Below the pieces are notes generated by a model that saw nothing but the letters and a program-made list of their open reading frames with translations, was not told the origin of the DNA and did not search any database. Position numbers and translations under genes: made by a program. Shown one piece after another: positions 52,894 to 62,321 of a stretch of 64,000 nucleotides of DNA. Numbering within the stretch: the stretch's first letter is position 1; every line of letters starts with the position of its first letter. The DNA is from an uncultured Clostridia bacterium (lineage in GTDB: Bacteria; Bacillota; Clostridia; Christensenellales; Borkfalkiaceae): contig CANQFB010000004.1 in assembly GCA_947598205.1 (NCBI GenBank), forward strand, positions 1 to 64,000. Direction: 5' to 3'.

Positions 52894-54768
52894 TTAAGCG
52901 AAGACCGCGATGGAATATGCAGGGAGCGTTACCGAACTTCCCGAACCCGTTGCCTTCCCAGAGGGGCAAATGGCCTTTTGGAAGGTGCCGGCGGGGGAAG
53001 TCGCTTGTTTCTGGCTTCCCGTGAAGTTGATGACGATATGCACCGTCTGACCGTTCCATGTCTTCTTGATCGTGAGCACGCCGCCATTGTTGGATACTTT
53101 CGTCGGCGTGCCGCGGATGATGGCGGGGAACGCATTGCGCAGGTTGTTGGCCTCTTTATAATAGTTGAGGATGCTTGCGCTGTCGGCGATCTGTTGCAGA
53201 GCGCCCGTGACGTTTGCGTAGTTGGGCGCAACATCGTCTACCTGTATCTTGGGCGGATTGTTGGTATCCCAAAGGAAGCCCATGCGCCTTTGCCCATCCG
53301 ATTCCGACATTGTGCGTGTTCCGTTCATCGCGATCTCGTCGCCATAATAGGTGAACGTGTTGCCCGTGTACATCGAGAGAAGTCCGTGCGCGAATTTGAT
53401 CTTGGTCGCATTATGTTTGAAAAGCGCGTCGGCAACGCGGTCAGTATCGTGCTGATCGAGGAAGGGCGCGGGGATCTTGCCGGCGGAACCGCTGATCATG
53501 CTCTGCATAGAGGTGAAATAATTATCTGCCGCCGAACTTGCCTGAGAAGCATTATTGACCACCGTATTCACCCAATAGCCGATCGTACCGTCGTGCCAAT
53601 CGGGGAAATATCCGTCCTCAAACCAGAAGAAGCTATCCGCCTTCGTACCAGAATAGTAGGCATTGGTTCCGTCAGCGCCGTCTTTGCCCGAATACACTTC
53701 CCCCACCACATAGATATTGGGGTTATATTTTTGGGCCTCCGTGACGATCCAATCGACGAATGCCTTGTTCTTCGCAGGTTGATCGTTGAAGTAGTTCTTC
53801 ACGGCGTCGAGGCGCATGCCGTCGATGTGATGATCGCCCACCCAAAGTTTGATGACCTCGGCAAGCTTTTCTTTGACCTTGGGATTATCGAGGTTGAGAT
53901 CGGGCATACCGCCGTAGTACTGCGAGCACTCGAAATACCAACCATCGCGCTGTTCCCAGTTGCTTGTACCGGGGTTTCTCTTGCTGAAATTGTAGAAGCC
54001 GTAGTATTCGTTCGTAGTATCGCCACTCTTCTGTGCGGCAAACGCTTGATTCCACCATGCACAACCGCTGTCCGACGTATGGTTAAAGACCATATCGCAG
54101 ATGACTTTAATGCCGAGCTCATGCGCCTTCTCTATGAGCTCATCGAAATCGGCAAACGTGCCGTAGGCGGGATAGATCTTCATATAGTCGCGCGCGCCAT
54201 ATCCATACTGCCTGGGCCACGCATCGACGACGGGCGTAAGCCAAATGCCCGTATAGCCCATGCCGCGGATGTAGGGAAGGCGGGAGATGATGCCCTGCAA
54301 GTCGCCGACGTTATCGCCGTTGGAATCGCAATACGACTGCACGCCGATCTCGTAGAACGTACCGTATTTATCGTTGACGATGTTCTCTTTCAGAAGGCCG
54401 TCCGTCGAGACGAAGTAGTTGCTGTCGCCGAAGGAGTAATCACCCTTGTCGGGATCGTCTTTATCGTCGTCTTTGCCGGGATCGTCTTTATCGTCGTCTT
54501 TGCCGGGATCGACGGGGATGCTCCCCATGGGCTCGCCGCCCAGATCGCACTTGCCGTCGCCGTTCAGATCGACGTGCTCGCTGTGGCCCGTGTCGCCGCC
54601 TCCGAAGGGCTCGCCGCAATTATCGCAGAGTCCGTCGTCGTTCACATCGACATGGTTGCAAGTATCGCCGCTGTCATCACTCTTCCCGCCGCAGGCGCTC
54701 AAAAGGCAGGAGAGCGCCATTACGAGGGCGAATAATAAAGATGCAAAAATTTTCAAATATTTTTTCAT
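52894..54768 (-). CDS. Alpha-amylase family (GH13) lipoprotein
   Basis: Lipobox-like LLSAC; GH13 motifs DMVFNHT, GMRLDAVKN, VVGEVYSG, FLDQHDTDRV; N-terminal DVNDDGLCD / DLNGDGKCD motifs. Confidence 0.93.
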   Translation of the reverse strand: MKKYLKIFASLLFALVMALSCLLSACGGKSDDSGDTCNHVDVNDDGLCDNCGEPFGGGDTGHSEHVDLNGDGKCDLGGEPMGSIPVDPGKDDDKDDPGKDDDKDDPDKGDYSFGDSNYFVSTDGLLKENIVNDKYGTFYEIGVQSYCDSNGDNVGDLQGIISRLPYIRGMGYTGIWLTPVVDAWPRQYGYGARDYMKIYPAYGTFADFDELIEKAHELGIKVICDMVFNHTSDSGCAWWNQAFAAQKSGDTTNEYYGFYNFSKRNPGTSNWEQRDGWYFECSQYYGGMPDLNLDNPKVKEKLAEVIKLWVGDHHIDGMRLDAVKNYFNDQPAKNKAFVDWIVTEAQKYNPNIYVVGEVYSGKDGADGTNAYYSGTKADSFFWFEDGYFPDWHDGTIGYWVNTVVNNASQASSAADNYFTSMQSMISGSAGKIPAPFLDQHDTDRVADALFKHNATKIKFAHGLLSMYTGNTFTYYGDEIAMNGTRTMSESDGQRRMGFLWDTNNPPKIQVDDVAPNYANVTGALQQIADSASILNYYKEANNLRNAFPAIIRGTPTKVSNNGGVLTIKKTWNGQTVHIVINFTGSQKQATSPAGTFQKAICPSGKATGSGSSVTLPAYSIAVFA

Positions 54769-54793
54769 GTTTTACCTCTTTAACCCGCTGAAT

Positions 54794-56395
54794 TTAAGCA
54801 AGGATCGCAATGCCGTAGGCGGGAAGTTTGAGAGAGGCGCCGCTTCCCGAGACGGACCCGGAGACGCAGATGCCCTGTTTGAGCGAGAGATTGCCGAGGC
54901 CCTTCACCGTCTGCACGCTCGAAGCGAAGTTGACGGCGATCGTGATCGTCTCCTCTTTGTAGGTCTTTGTAAAGACGAGGACATTTTCATTCTCGTTTTC
55001 AACGCGTTCAAACGTTCCGCGCATGAGGGCGGGGAAGGCGTTGCGCGCATTGTTGCAGAGCTTATAATAGTTCAAGATGCTGTTTTTATCGGCAAGCTGT
55101 TCTTCCACGCTCGGGAACGGGTAATACCTCGAGGGATCGCGCGTCGCACCGGGAGGATAGATCCCCACCGTGTCCTTTGCCCAAAGCATACCGACGCGCT
55201 TTTCGGGATCGTTGGCAGAACCCGTCATGCCGATCTCGTCGCCATAGTAGGTAAAGTTGCTACCCGTGTAGAGGGAGAGAAGGCCGTAGGCGAACTTGAT
55301 CCTCACCTCTTCCTTCATCTCAATGCCTGCGATCCTCGCTACGTCGTGATTATCGAGGAAAGGACAGGGCGTGTTGCCTTGCGCTTTGGAAAGCACAGAG
55401 GATAACGTATTAAAAAAATCATTGGCCGTGCCTGCAGGGTTGGCATCTCTCAGCATGGCAGAGGAAACCGCTTTGTCCACATAGCCGTTTGAGCCCTGGC
55501 ATTGGAAATCAAAGAAATTTGCGCCCTTTGCATTTGCAAAGAACGTCTTGATTTCGCCTGAGCCCGCCCAATCCTCGCCGACGATAAATGCCGCACCGTT
55601 GGGCTCGTCGGGATGCGCTTCCTTATAGGCGGCGTCCGCCCATTCCTTGATAAGGCCTGTAAATTCCGAGCTCCTTTTTGAGTCACCGTAGTAGAAATAG
55701 CGCACGGCGTCGAGACGGAACCCATCGACATTCTCATCTTCGATCCAATACTTGATGATATCCTGGAACTCCGCTCTTACATTCGCGCTGTCGAGGTTGA
55801 TATCGGGCATGGAATCGGCGAAGCGGGCCTCTGCCCAAATATTTCCGTATTGGCGATACCCATCTTTTTTCGTTTGGGAGAAATTGTAGTAATCGTAATA
55901 TTGATTTCCCCTGTCGCCGCTGATGAACGCCTGACAAGCCGCCTTGAACCAAGGGTGATTGTTGGACGAATGGTTGAGAACAAGATCGATAATGACCTTG
56001 ATGCCGAGGCGGTGCGCCTCTTCGACCATGTCTCTAAAATCCTCCAAAGTGCCGAGTGTCGGATTGATGGCTTTATAATCCCTTACGTCGTAGCCATGGT
56101 AGCTGTCCGTCGGGTTGATGGGCATGAGCCAAATGCCCGTATAGCCCATATCGCGCACATACGGAAGCTTTTCGGTCACGCCCTTGAGATCGCCGGTCCC
56201 GTTTCCGTCGGAGTCGTAAAAAGAGCGAACGAAGATCTCATAGTAATTATCGTACTGATCCTCGATCAAATTCTCCTCGAGAAGTTTATTGGATCCGCCA
56301 CCGCCGCCCCCGCCGTTCCCGCCGCAGGCCGCAAGCGGGAAGACGAAGGCAAGGGAGAGCATGGCCGCTGCAAAGAATTTCGAGATCTTTTTCAT
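54794..56395 (-). CDS. Alpha-amylase family (GH13) lipoprotein
   Basis: Lipobox-like PLAAC; DLVLNHSS, GFRLDAVRYF, FIVGEDWAG, FLDNHDVARIA. Confidence 0.93.
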   Translation of the reverse strand: MKKISKFFAAAMLSLAFVFPLAACGGNGGGGGGGSNKLLEENLIEDQYDNYYEIFVRSFYDSDGNGTGDLKGVTEKLPYVRDMGYTGIWLMPINPTDSYHGYDVRDYKAINPTLGTLEDFRDMVEEAHRLGIKVIIDLVLNHSSNNHPWFKAACQAFISGDRGNQYYDYYNFSQTKKDGYRQYGNIWAEARFADSMPDINLDSANVRAEFQDIIKYWIEDENVDGFRLDAVRYFYYGDSKRSSEFTGLIKEWADAAYKEAHPDEPNGAAFIVGEDWAGSGEIKTFFANAKGANFFDFQCQGSNGYVDKAVSSAMLRDANPAGTANDFFNTLSSVLSKAQGNTPCPFLDNHDVARIAGIEMKEEVRIKFAYGLLSLYTGSNFTYYGDEIGMTGSANDPEKRVGMLWAKDTVGIYPPGATRDPSRYYPFPSVEEQLADKNSILNYYKLCNNARNAFPALMRGTFERVENENENVLVFTKTYKEETITIAVNFASSVQTVKGLGNLSLKQGICVSGSVSGSGASLKLPAYGIAILA

Positions 56396-56398
56396 GGT

Positions 56399-57346
56399 TT
56401 ACCCCTTGACGGCGCCACCCGTGACGCCCTCCACATAGTACCTCTGCAAAATGAAGAAGAGGATGGTGATGGGCAGGGATACGACGACGCCCGCGGCGCA
56501 GAAACGCTGGAACCCGTCGGCCCAGTTGCCGAGGGTTTGCGGTTCCAACATTTTCTTCATACCGACGGCCACGTTCCAATAGTCTCGCGTCGGGCCCGTA
56601 ATGAGGTATGCAAACATGTAGTCGCCCCAAGGTCCCATGAAGGCCGTAAGGATGGTATAGATGATGATGGGCTTGGAAAGCGGGATGATGACCTTGAAGA
56701 AGACCGTCTGACGGCTCGCACCGTCGATCCGCGCCGCCTCGTCCAAAGATTTGGGGATGGTATCGAAGAAGCCCTTACAGATGTAGTAGCCCATGCACGA
56801 ACTTCCCACATAGATGAGGATCAACCCGAGCATACTTAGCTCCTGCGTGAGCTTGACGAGCTTCAGAAGGAAGTAAATCGCCGTCATCGACATGATGCCG
56901 GGGAACATCCCGAGGATGAGCATAACGTTCATGAGGGGTCTTCTCATCTTGAAGCGCATACGGGAGAGCGCATAGCTCGTCGCAAGAACGATGACCGTCT
57001 GCACAACAGTAACTACGAGTGCGATCACGAGCGTGTGCCAATACCAATTTACAAAGTTATAGGTTTCCGCCGTTGAAATCAAAGCAACCGTACCCTTTCC
57101 GGGTTCTATAAAGTACCCCTTGTTCTGGAAGAGGTGGATGTAGTTATCGAACGTCCACTGCTTCGGGAAGAAATAATCGGCCGCGCCGGTAGAAATCTCG
57201 CCACGCAAGGACTGCATGATGAGGAAGACGAAGGGAATGAGCCAAATAACGCTGATTACGATAAGGATAATATATACAACCGCATTGGTCGTACGTTGCA
57301 CGGCCTTCATGCTGCGCATCTTTTTCTGTTTCGTTGTGCCTTCCAT
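56399..57346 (-). CDS. malG: Maltose/maltodextrin ABC transporter permease MalG-like
   Basis: 315 aa; EAA-loop GFFDTIPKSLDEAARIDGASRQTVFFKVIIPLSKP. Confidence 0.9.
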   Translation of the reverse strand: MEGTTKQKKMRSMKAVQRTTNAVVYIILIVISVIWLIPFVFLIMQSLRGEISTGAADYFFPKQWTFDNYIHLFQNKGYFIEPGKGTVALISTAETYNFVNWYWHTLVIALVVTVVQTVIVLATSYALSRMRFKMRRPLMNVMLILGMFPGIMSMTAIYFLLKLVKLTQELSMLGLILIYVGSSCMGYYICKGFFDTIPKSLDEAARIDGASRQTVFFKVIIPLSKPIIIYTILTAFMGPWGDYMFAYLITGPTRDYWNVAVGMKKMLEPQTLGNWADGFQRFCAAGVVVSLPITILFFILQRYYVEGVTGGAVKG

Positions 57347-58860
57347 TACATGAAATCCTCCTCGTTCTTAACTGCTTTGGAGCGATTATAGGTGATAAGC
57401 GAGACGACTGCCGTAATGATGAACATCAAAATACTGATAACCGAAGCCATGCCGTAAGCCTCGCTCTCGGAGACCAGTTTGAAGAGCCATGTGATAAGAA
57501 GGTCGGTCTCGCCTGCGCCGCCCGTTCGTCCGCCGCCTATCATCGGTCCGCCTCCCGATAATAGGTATATAATACCGAAGTTATTGAGATTGCCCGTGAA
57601 AGAGGTGATGAGGTAGGGCGTCGTCACATGCCATACATAGGGAAGGGTGATCTTGAAGTACATCTTGAAGGGCCCTGCGCCGTCGATCCTCGCGGATTCG
57701 TAGAGGTCGGCAGGGATGTTCATAAGGATACCCGAGACCATGAGCATGGTATATGGGATGCCCACCCACATGTTGACGACGATGACGGTGACCTTCGCCA
57801 AAATAGGGTCGCTCAACCACTTGACGGTAGTACCGAGCAATTTGTTGATGATGCCGTCGTCCCCCAACATATTCGACATGAGAAGGAGAGAGACGAACTG
57901 CGGAACGGCGATCGTCATGATGAGCACCGTTCTCCAAAGTTTCTTGAGCTTGATCCCCTTCTTGTTGATGAGAAGTGCAACGACCATACCGACGATATAG
58001 TTGGAGAAAGTTGCGAGGATCGCCCAGATGACCGTCCAGATAAGGAGCTTCCAAAAGATCCTGGCGAACTCGATATTGCTTCCTGCAAGCTTTCCGCCGA
58101 AAATCGCCCTAAAGTTTGCAAATCCCGTCCAAGTAAACAGATTAGGATAAGAATGGGCCTTATCGTAGTTTGTAAACCCAACGAAAATCATGAAGATGAT
58201 GGGCAGGATCGTGAAAATCGTAAGCCCGATCAGGGGACCGACGAGGAGGGTCTTATGATACTGCGCGTCGGCGAGCGTCTGGAGATCCTCCTTGGTGGTG
58301 GCGAGATGTTGATTTGCCTCTTTGTATTGTTGGACGGCATATGCCGCCTTGATGTTGGAATACCATGCGTAGATAAAGGCGATGATGAAGATGATCGTCA
58401 GGATGCCGTAAAGAAGGATGAGCATACTGTTATCGCCTTCCGAGGCCGGAACACGGTTGCCGGTGACCTCGTCGATATACGATTCATGGCGCACCTCTGT
58501 ACCCAGCGAACCGAACATGGAGAGCTGGCCCGCGCCGAAGAAACACATGTAGACGATGAACAATATCTCGAAAACAAGGAATAAAAGCCCGCGCAAAATC
58601 TGCTTGTTGGCGAGTTGCGCAAAGCCCATGATCCCGAAGGACGTCCTCGTCTTCCAATCGCCGTGGGCTATCGCATTGTAGAGCGTCAAAAAGAAGCTCT
58701 TGATGGCATTCCAGATTTTACGCGCAAGTTTTGGAATTTGCACCGAAAAAATGCCGAGGAACGCTCTGGGAAGCCTCCTGAAGAAGGCGGTGAGATTATG
58801 GCCGAATTTCTGCCAGCCGTTCATCCCCAGATATTCCAATTCCGAAGCAGTGATTGCCAT
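57346..58860 (-). CDS. malF: Maltose/maltodextrin ABC transporter permease MalF-like
   Basis: EAA-loop MNIPADLYESARIDGAGPFKMYFKITLPYVWHV; start reset to MAITAS (58860) after GGAGAA. Confidence 0.9.
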   Translation of the reverse strand: MAITASELEYLGMNGWQKFGHNLTAFFRRLPRAFLGIFSVQIPKLARKIWNAIKSFFLTLYNAIAHGDWKTRTSFGIMGFAQLANKQILRGLLFLVFEILFIVYMCFFGAGQLSMFGSLGTEVRHESYIDEVTGNRVPASEGDNSMLILLYGILTIIFIIAFIYAWYSNIKAAYAVQQYKEANQHLATTKEDLQTLADAQYHKTLLVGPLIGLTIFTILPIIFMIFVGFTNYDKAHSYPNLFTWTGFANFRAIFGGKLAGSNIEFARIFWKLLIWTVIWAILATFSNYIVGMVVALLINKKGIKLKKLWRTVLIMTIAVPQFVSLLLMSNMLGDDGIINKLLGTTVKWLSDPILAKVTVIVVNMWVGIPYTMLMVSGILMNIPADLYESARIDGAGPFKMYFKITLPYVWHVTTPYLITSFTGNLNNFGIIYLLSGGGPMIGGGRTGGAGETDLLITWLFKLVSESEAYGMASVISILMFIITAVVSLITYNRSKAVKNEEDFM

Positions 58861-58882
58861 AAAAATTCTCCTTATTTTGTAT

Positions 58883-58914
58883 AGAATGGGGCAAAGCGAG
58901 CTTTGCCCCATTCT
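58883..58914 (-). promoter_or_regulatory. Intercistronic stem-loop between malE and malF
   Basis: AGAATGGGGCAAAG-CGAG-CTTTGCCCCATTCT perfect 14-bp stem. Confidence 0.75.
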
Positions 58915-58929
58915 TGTTCGCAACAAGAA

Positions 58930-60210
58930 TTACTCTTCTGCTTCTTCAAACGCATCGCGAAGTTCCTGAACGAAATCCAAAGCGCGAGCATTGAGATCGT
59001 CTACGTTTCCGCCTTCGCAATCGGTCGCAAGTCCCGTCATAGCGTCCCAATAGGACTGAGGCTTGGAAAGATCGAGAACGGAGCTATACATGATCTGTTC
59101 GTTGATCGCCGATGCGGCTTTGTCGTTCTTCACCTTGTCGAGCGCGGCAACCGTCTTGCTGGCGGGGCAGATGCCGTTATCATCGAACCTCTTCTCCATC
59201 GCCCAATCGCTTACAAGGAAAGCGGCGAGTTTATGCGCTTCGTCGAGATTCTTGGAATGGTCGTTGACGCCGAAGCATTTCGCACCTGCGAACGAAGCCC
59301 ATTTGTAGGTCTTGTTGTCGAGCGAGCTCTTCCAATCGGGAAGACGGGTGGCTTCGTAATGATCGCCGAGGGCAAGCTGGATCTTGCTCGCATTCCACAT
59401 ACCCGTGACGGCGGCGCCGAACTTCCCTGCGGTAAGCATATTGCCGATATAGGTGTTGGTGTCTTCGCCGGTCCCGCCGTTCTTGAAGGTGCCCGTCCAA
59501 TTCTTGGAGAGATCGATCCACTGTTGCGCGCAATATGCGGCATAGCTGTGCGTGCCGTCGGGGCCCATTTCATCGAGGTTGGTCTCGACCCCGAGATAGT
59601 TGCCGCCGTCCATTTGATAGGTCACTTTACCGCCCATACCGTAAGCAAAGGAGAGCGTATACCAACCGTCGGTTGCGGCCATGATGAATTCCTTGCCGGC
59701 ATCATTGCACTTCTGCAAAACGGTGTCGAGCGATTTCGCATCCTCGGCTGTCATAATGCTACTATCGTAATACATGAAGAAGCCGTTGTCGATAGAAATA
59801 GGATACGCATATACTTTGTCATTGACCTTCCCGAAATCCAAAGCATTACCCATGCGCGCTTCGAGATCAGTGACATCGGTAGAAGATACCTGCGAGAGCG
59901 CTCCCTTCGCATACAGATTCGCCGTCTGGTCTGCCGCGAATGCAAAGACGTCGGCGCCGATGGTAGGATCCGACGACATGACGGAGTATGCGTCTCCTTC
60001 GGAAACGGGCGTAACGGTGATCGAATATTTTTGATCAGGGTTCTGCTTCTTGAACTCTTCGACCATTTGCTTCAAAGAGTTCTGCTGGGCTTCGGGGCCC
60101 CAAAGCTTCAATTTGATCGCATCACCTCCGCCGCCGCATCCTGCGAAGCCCACAAGACTCGTGGCTGCGAGAGCGCCACATGCAATTAAAGCTATAAAAC
60201 GTTTTCTCAT
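58930..60210 (-). CDS. malE: Extracellular maltodextrin-binding lipoprotein MalE-like
   Basis: Lipobox-like VGFAGC; LKLWGPEAQQNSLKQMVEEFKKQNPDQKYSITVTPVSEGDAYSVM; upstream of malF/malG. Confidence 0.9.
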   Translation of the reverse strand: MRKRFIALIACGALAATSLVGFAGCGGGGDAIKLKLWGPEAQQNSLKQMVEEFKKQNPDQKYSITVTPVSEGDAYSVMSSDPTIGADVFAFAADQTANLYAKGALSQVSSTDVTDLEARMGNALDFGKVNDKVYAYPISIDNGFFMYYDSSIMTAEDAKSLDTVLQKCNDAGKEFIMAATDGWYTLSFAYGMGGKVTYQMDGGNYLGVETNLDEMGPDGTHSYAAYCAQQWIDLSKNWTGTFKNGGTGEDTNTYIGNMLTAGKFGAAVTGMWNASKIQLALGDHYEATRLPDWKSSLDNKTYKWASFAGAKCFGVNDHSKNLDEAHKLAAFLVSDWAMEKRFDDNGICPASKTVAALDKVKNDKAASAINEQIMYSSVLDLSKPQSYWDAMTGLATDCEGGNVDDLNARALDFVQELRDAFEEAEE

Positions 60211-60408
60211 CTGAAATCACCTCCATTTTTATTTTTATCATTAAGATAAAAGATGAGAATCTATTTTTCGGGTTTCCCCGTAAAAACCTGTTTTTATGCG
60301 CCGAAAGGCGCCTCCTGCCCGCACGGGGCATTCACAGATCCCGTCGGAAAAGCACGGATTTTGTGAAAATTTTGCCGAAATTCGCGGTTTTTTTGTGAGA
60401 AGTTCCAA

Positions 60409-61923
60409 CTATTTGTCAATATTATACACCCGCCCGAAGCGAATTGCAAGTGTTTTCAGGAATTTTTTTACTGACTTTGTAAAATCCCTGCGCACAAAGC
60501 GCCAACTCCAATTCGCAGGGGAGACGGTGGACGGAAGGTTGATACGCGACTCCCCTCCCATCGCGAGAAGATCCCACATGGGGATGAGCACCGTATTCGC
60601 CCGCGAGGCATAAGCGAGGCGGATGACGGAGCGCGTCATCGCGGAAGAAGAGCTCGTATAAACTCTCACGCCGAGCTGTTCCCCCTGCGAGAGGAGATCG
60701 CCGACGAAGCGCTCCCTCTCCCAATCTTTGAGATCGTCGATATACTGCCGAAGGGGCATGTTGTCGTGCGTGCCCGTGTAGGCGACGAAGTTCTCCGTGC
60801 AGAGTGCTGGCTTATGCTCGTTGCGTGGAGAGCCGTCGAAGGCGAACTCCATGATCTTCATGCCGGGATAGCCGACGAACTTCATGAGCCTCCTCACGCC
60901 GTCGTCGATGACGCCGAGGTCCTCTGCGACAATATTATAATTGAGCTTGTCCTTGAAGAGCGCTTCCTTGGGCCCGTCGACCCATTCGCCGATGCGGGCG
61001 TTCTTCGCGCCGTAGGGAATGGAATAGTAGCGGTCGAAGCCGCGGAAATGGTCGATGCGGAGGATATCGAAGAGCTTGAGATTATCCTCGATGCGGGCGT
61101 TCCACCAGGAGAAACCGTCCTTCTTCATCCCCTCCCAATCGTAGACGGGGTTGCCCCAGAGCTGGCCGTCGTCGGAGAAGGCGTCGGGCGGGCACCCCGC
61201 GACCGCGGCGGGTGTCCGATGTTCGTCCACGCGGAAGATCTTATCGCCGTACTTCCACATCTCCACGCTGTCGTAGGCGAGATAGAGCGGGATATCCCCC
61301 ATGATCTGAATGCCGCACGCATGGGCGTACGCCTGCACGGCATGCCACTGCTCAAGGAAGATATATTGCGTGAAGTGCCAGAAGAGGATCTCCTCGGCCG
61401 CCTCCTTTTGGAATGCGGCGACGACCTCTTCATCATAAGTTTTGTATGGCTCGTCCCATTCTATCCATGCCTTATGGCCGAATTTTTCTTTGAGCGCCAT
61501 AAAGAGGGCGAAATCGGCATATTCTCCCCTCTCTACGAACTTTAAGAACTCCTCCGTGCGCCGAAAACGGGAGAAGGCCTTCTTGAGGATGGCGATCTTG
61601 TGATAGAACTGCTTGCCGTAGTCGACGCGGCGGGGATCTCCCTTAAGGTCGGCCTCTCTGATCTCCTTCTTGGTGAGAAGTTTTTGCTCCGCGAGCAGTT
61701 CGAGGTCGATAAAATAATAGTTGAGCGCATTGGACGAACAGGATTGGTAGGGACTGTCGCCGTAGTTGGTGGGGTTGAGCGGCAAGACCTGCCACACGCT
61801 CTGGCCCGTCTCCCGCATAAAATCGAGGAAGGCAAACGTCTCTTTCCCGAGCGTTCCGATCCCCTCCGCAGACGGCAACGACGAGATGGGCATCAAGATC
61901 CCGCACACCCTTTTTTGTTCCAT
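60409..61923 (-). CDS. malQ: 4-alpha-glucanotransferase (amylomaltase)
   Basis: ILMPISSLPSAEGIGTLG, WQVLPLNPTNYGDSPYQS, DILRIDHFRGFDRYYSIP, VAEDLG, GTHDN motifs of GH77; start reset from 62157 to 61923 with GGAGGG RBS. Confidence 0.93.
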   Translation of the reverse strand: MEQKRVCGILMPISSLPSAEGIGTLGKETFAFLDFMRETGQSVWQVLPLNPTNYGDSPYQSCSSNALNYYFIDLELLAEQKLLTKKEIREADLKGDPRRVDYGKQFYHKIAILKKAFSRFRRTEEFLKFVERGEYADFALFMALKEKFGHKAWIEWDEPYKTYDEEVVAAFQKEAAEEILFWHFTQYIFLEQWHAVQAYAHACGIQIMGDIPLYLAYDSVEMWKYGDKIFRVDEHRTPAAVAGCPPDAFSDDGQLWGNPVYDWEGMKKDGFSWWNARIEDNLKLFDILRIDHFRGFDRYYSIPYGAKNARIGEWVDGPKEALFKDKLNYNIVAEDLGVIDDGVRRLMKFVGYPGMKIMEFAFDGSPRNEHKPALCTENFVAYTGTHDNMPLRQYIDDLKDWERERFVGDLLSQGEQLGVRVYTSSSSAMTRSVIRLAYASRANTVLIPMWDLLAMGGESRINLPSTVSPANWSWRFVRRDFTKSVKKFLKTLAIRFGRVYNIDK

Positions 61924-62321
61924 AAAAGCACCCTCCGAAATGGCCTGAAATATGCCTTCAAACCCAAACGTTATTATATCATAAATATTTCGCCTGTCAA
62001 GATACATTCTGCAAAAAATTGACAGTTTTTGTGAGAACGCCGCAGGGCTTTCTCCCCTCCCCGAGCGGCGGTAAAAATCATGCCCGCATCTCCCCGACGC
62101 GGCCGCGCGGGAAGGCCTTCCCGTATATTTTCGCCTCAATAATGCAATTATGCGCAAATGAACACATAAAATTTATAAAAATACAAATAATTGAGAGAAA
62201 ATGGAAAAAATTCGCGCAAATCATTTGCATTTCCCGACTGCGCTATGATATGATATAAATATGGTATTAGGCGGGGCATACCCCGCCGCGGAAAAAGTAA
62301 ACGATGTTTCAGGAGGTAAAT

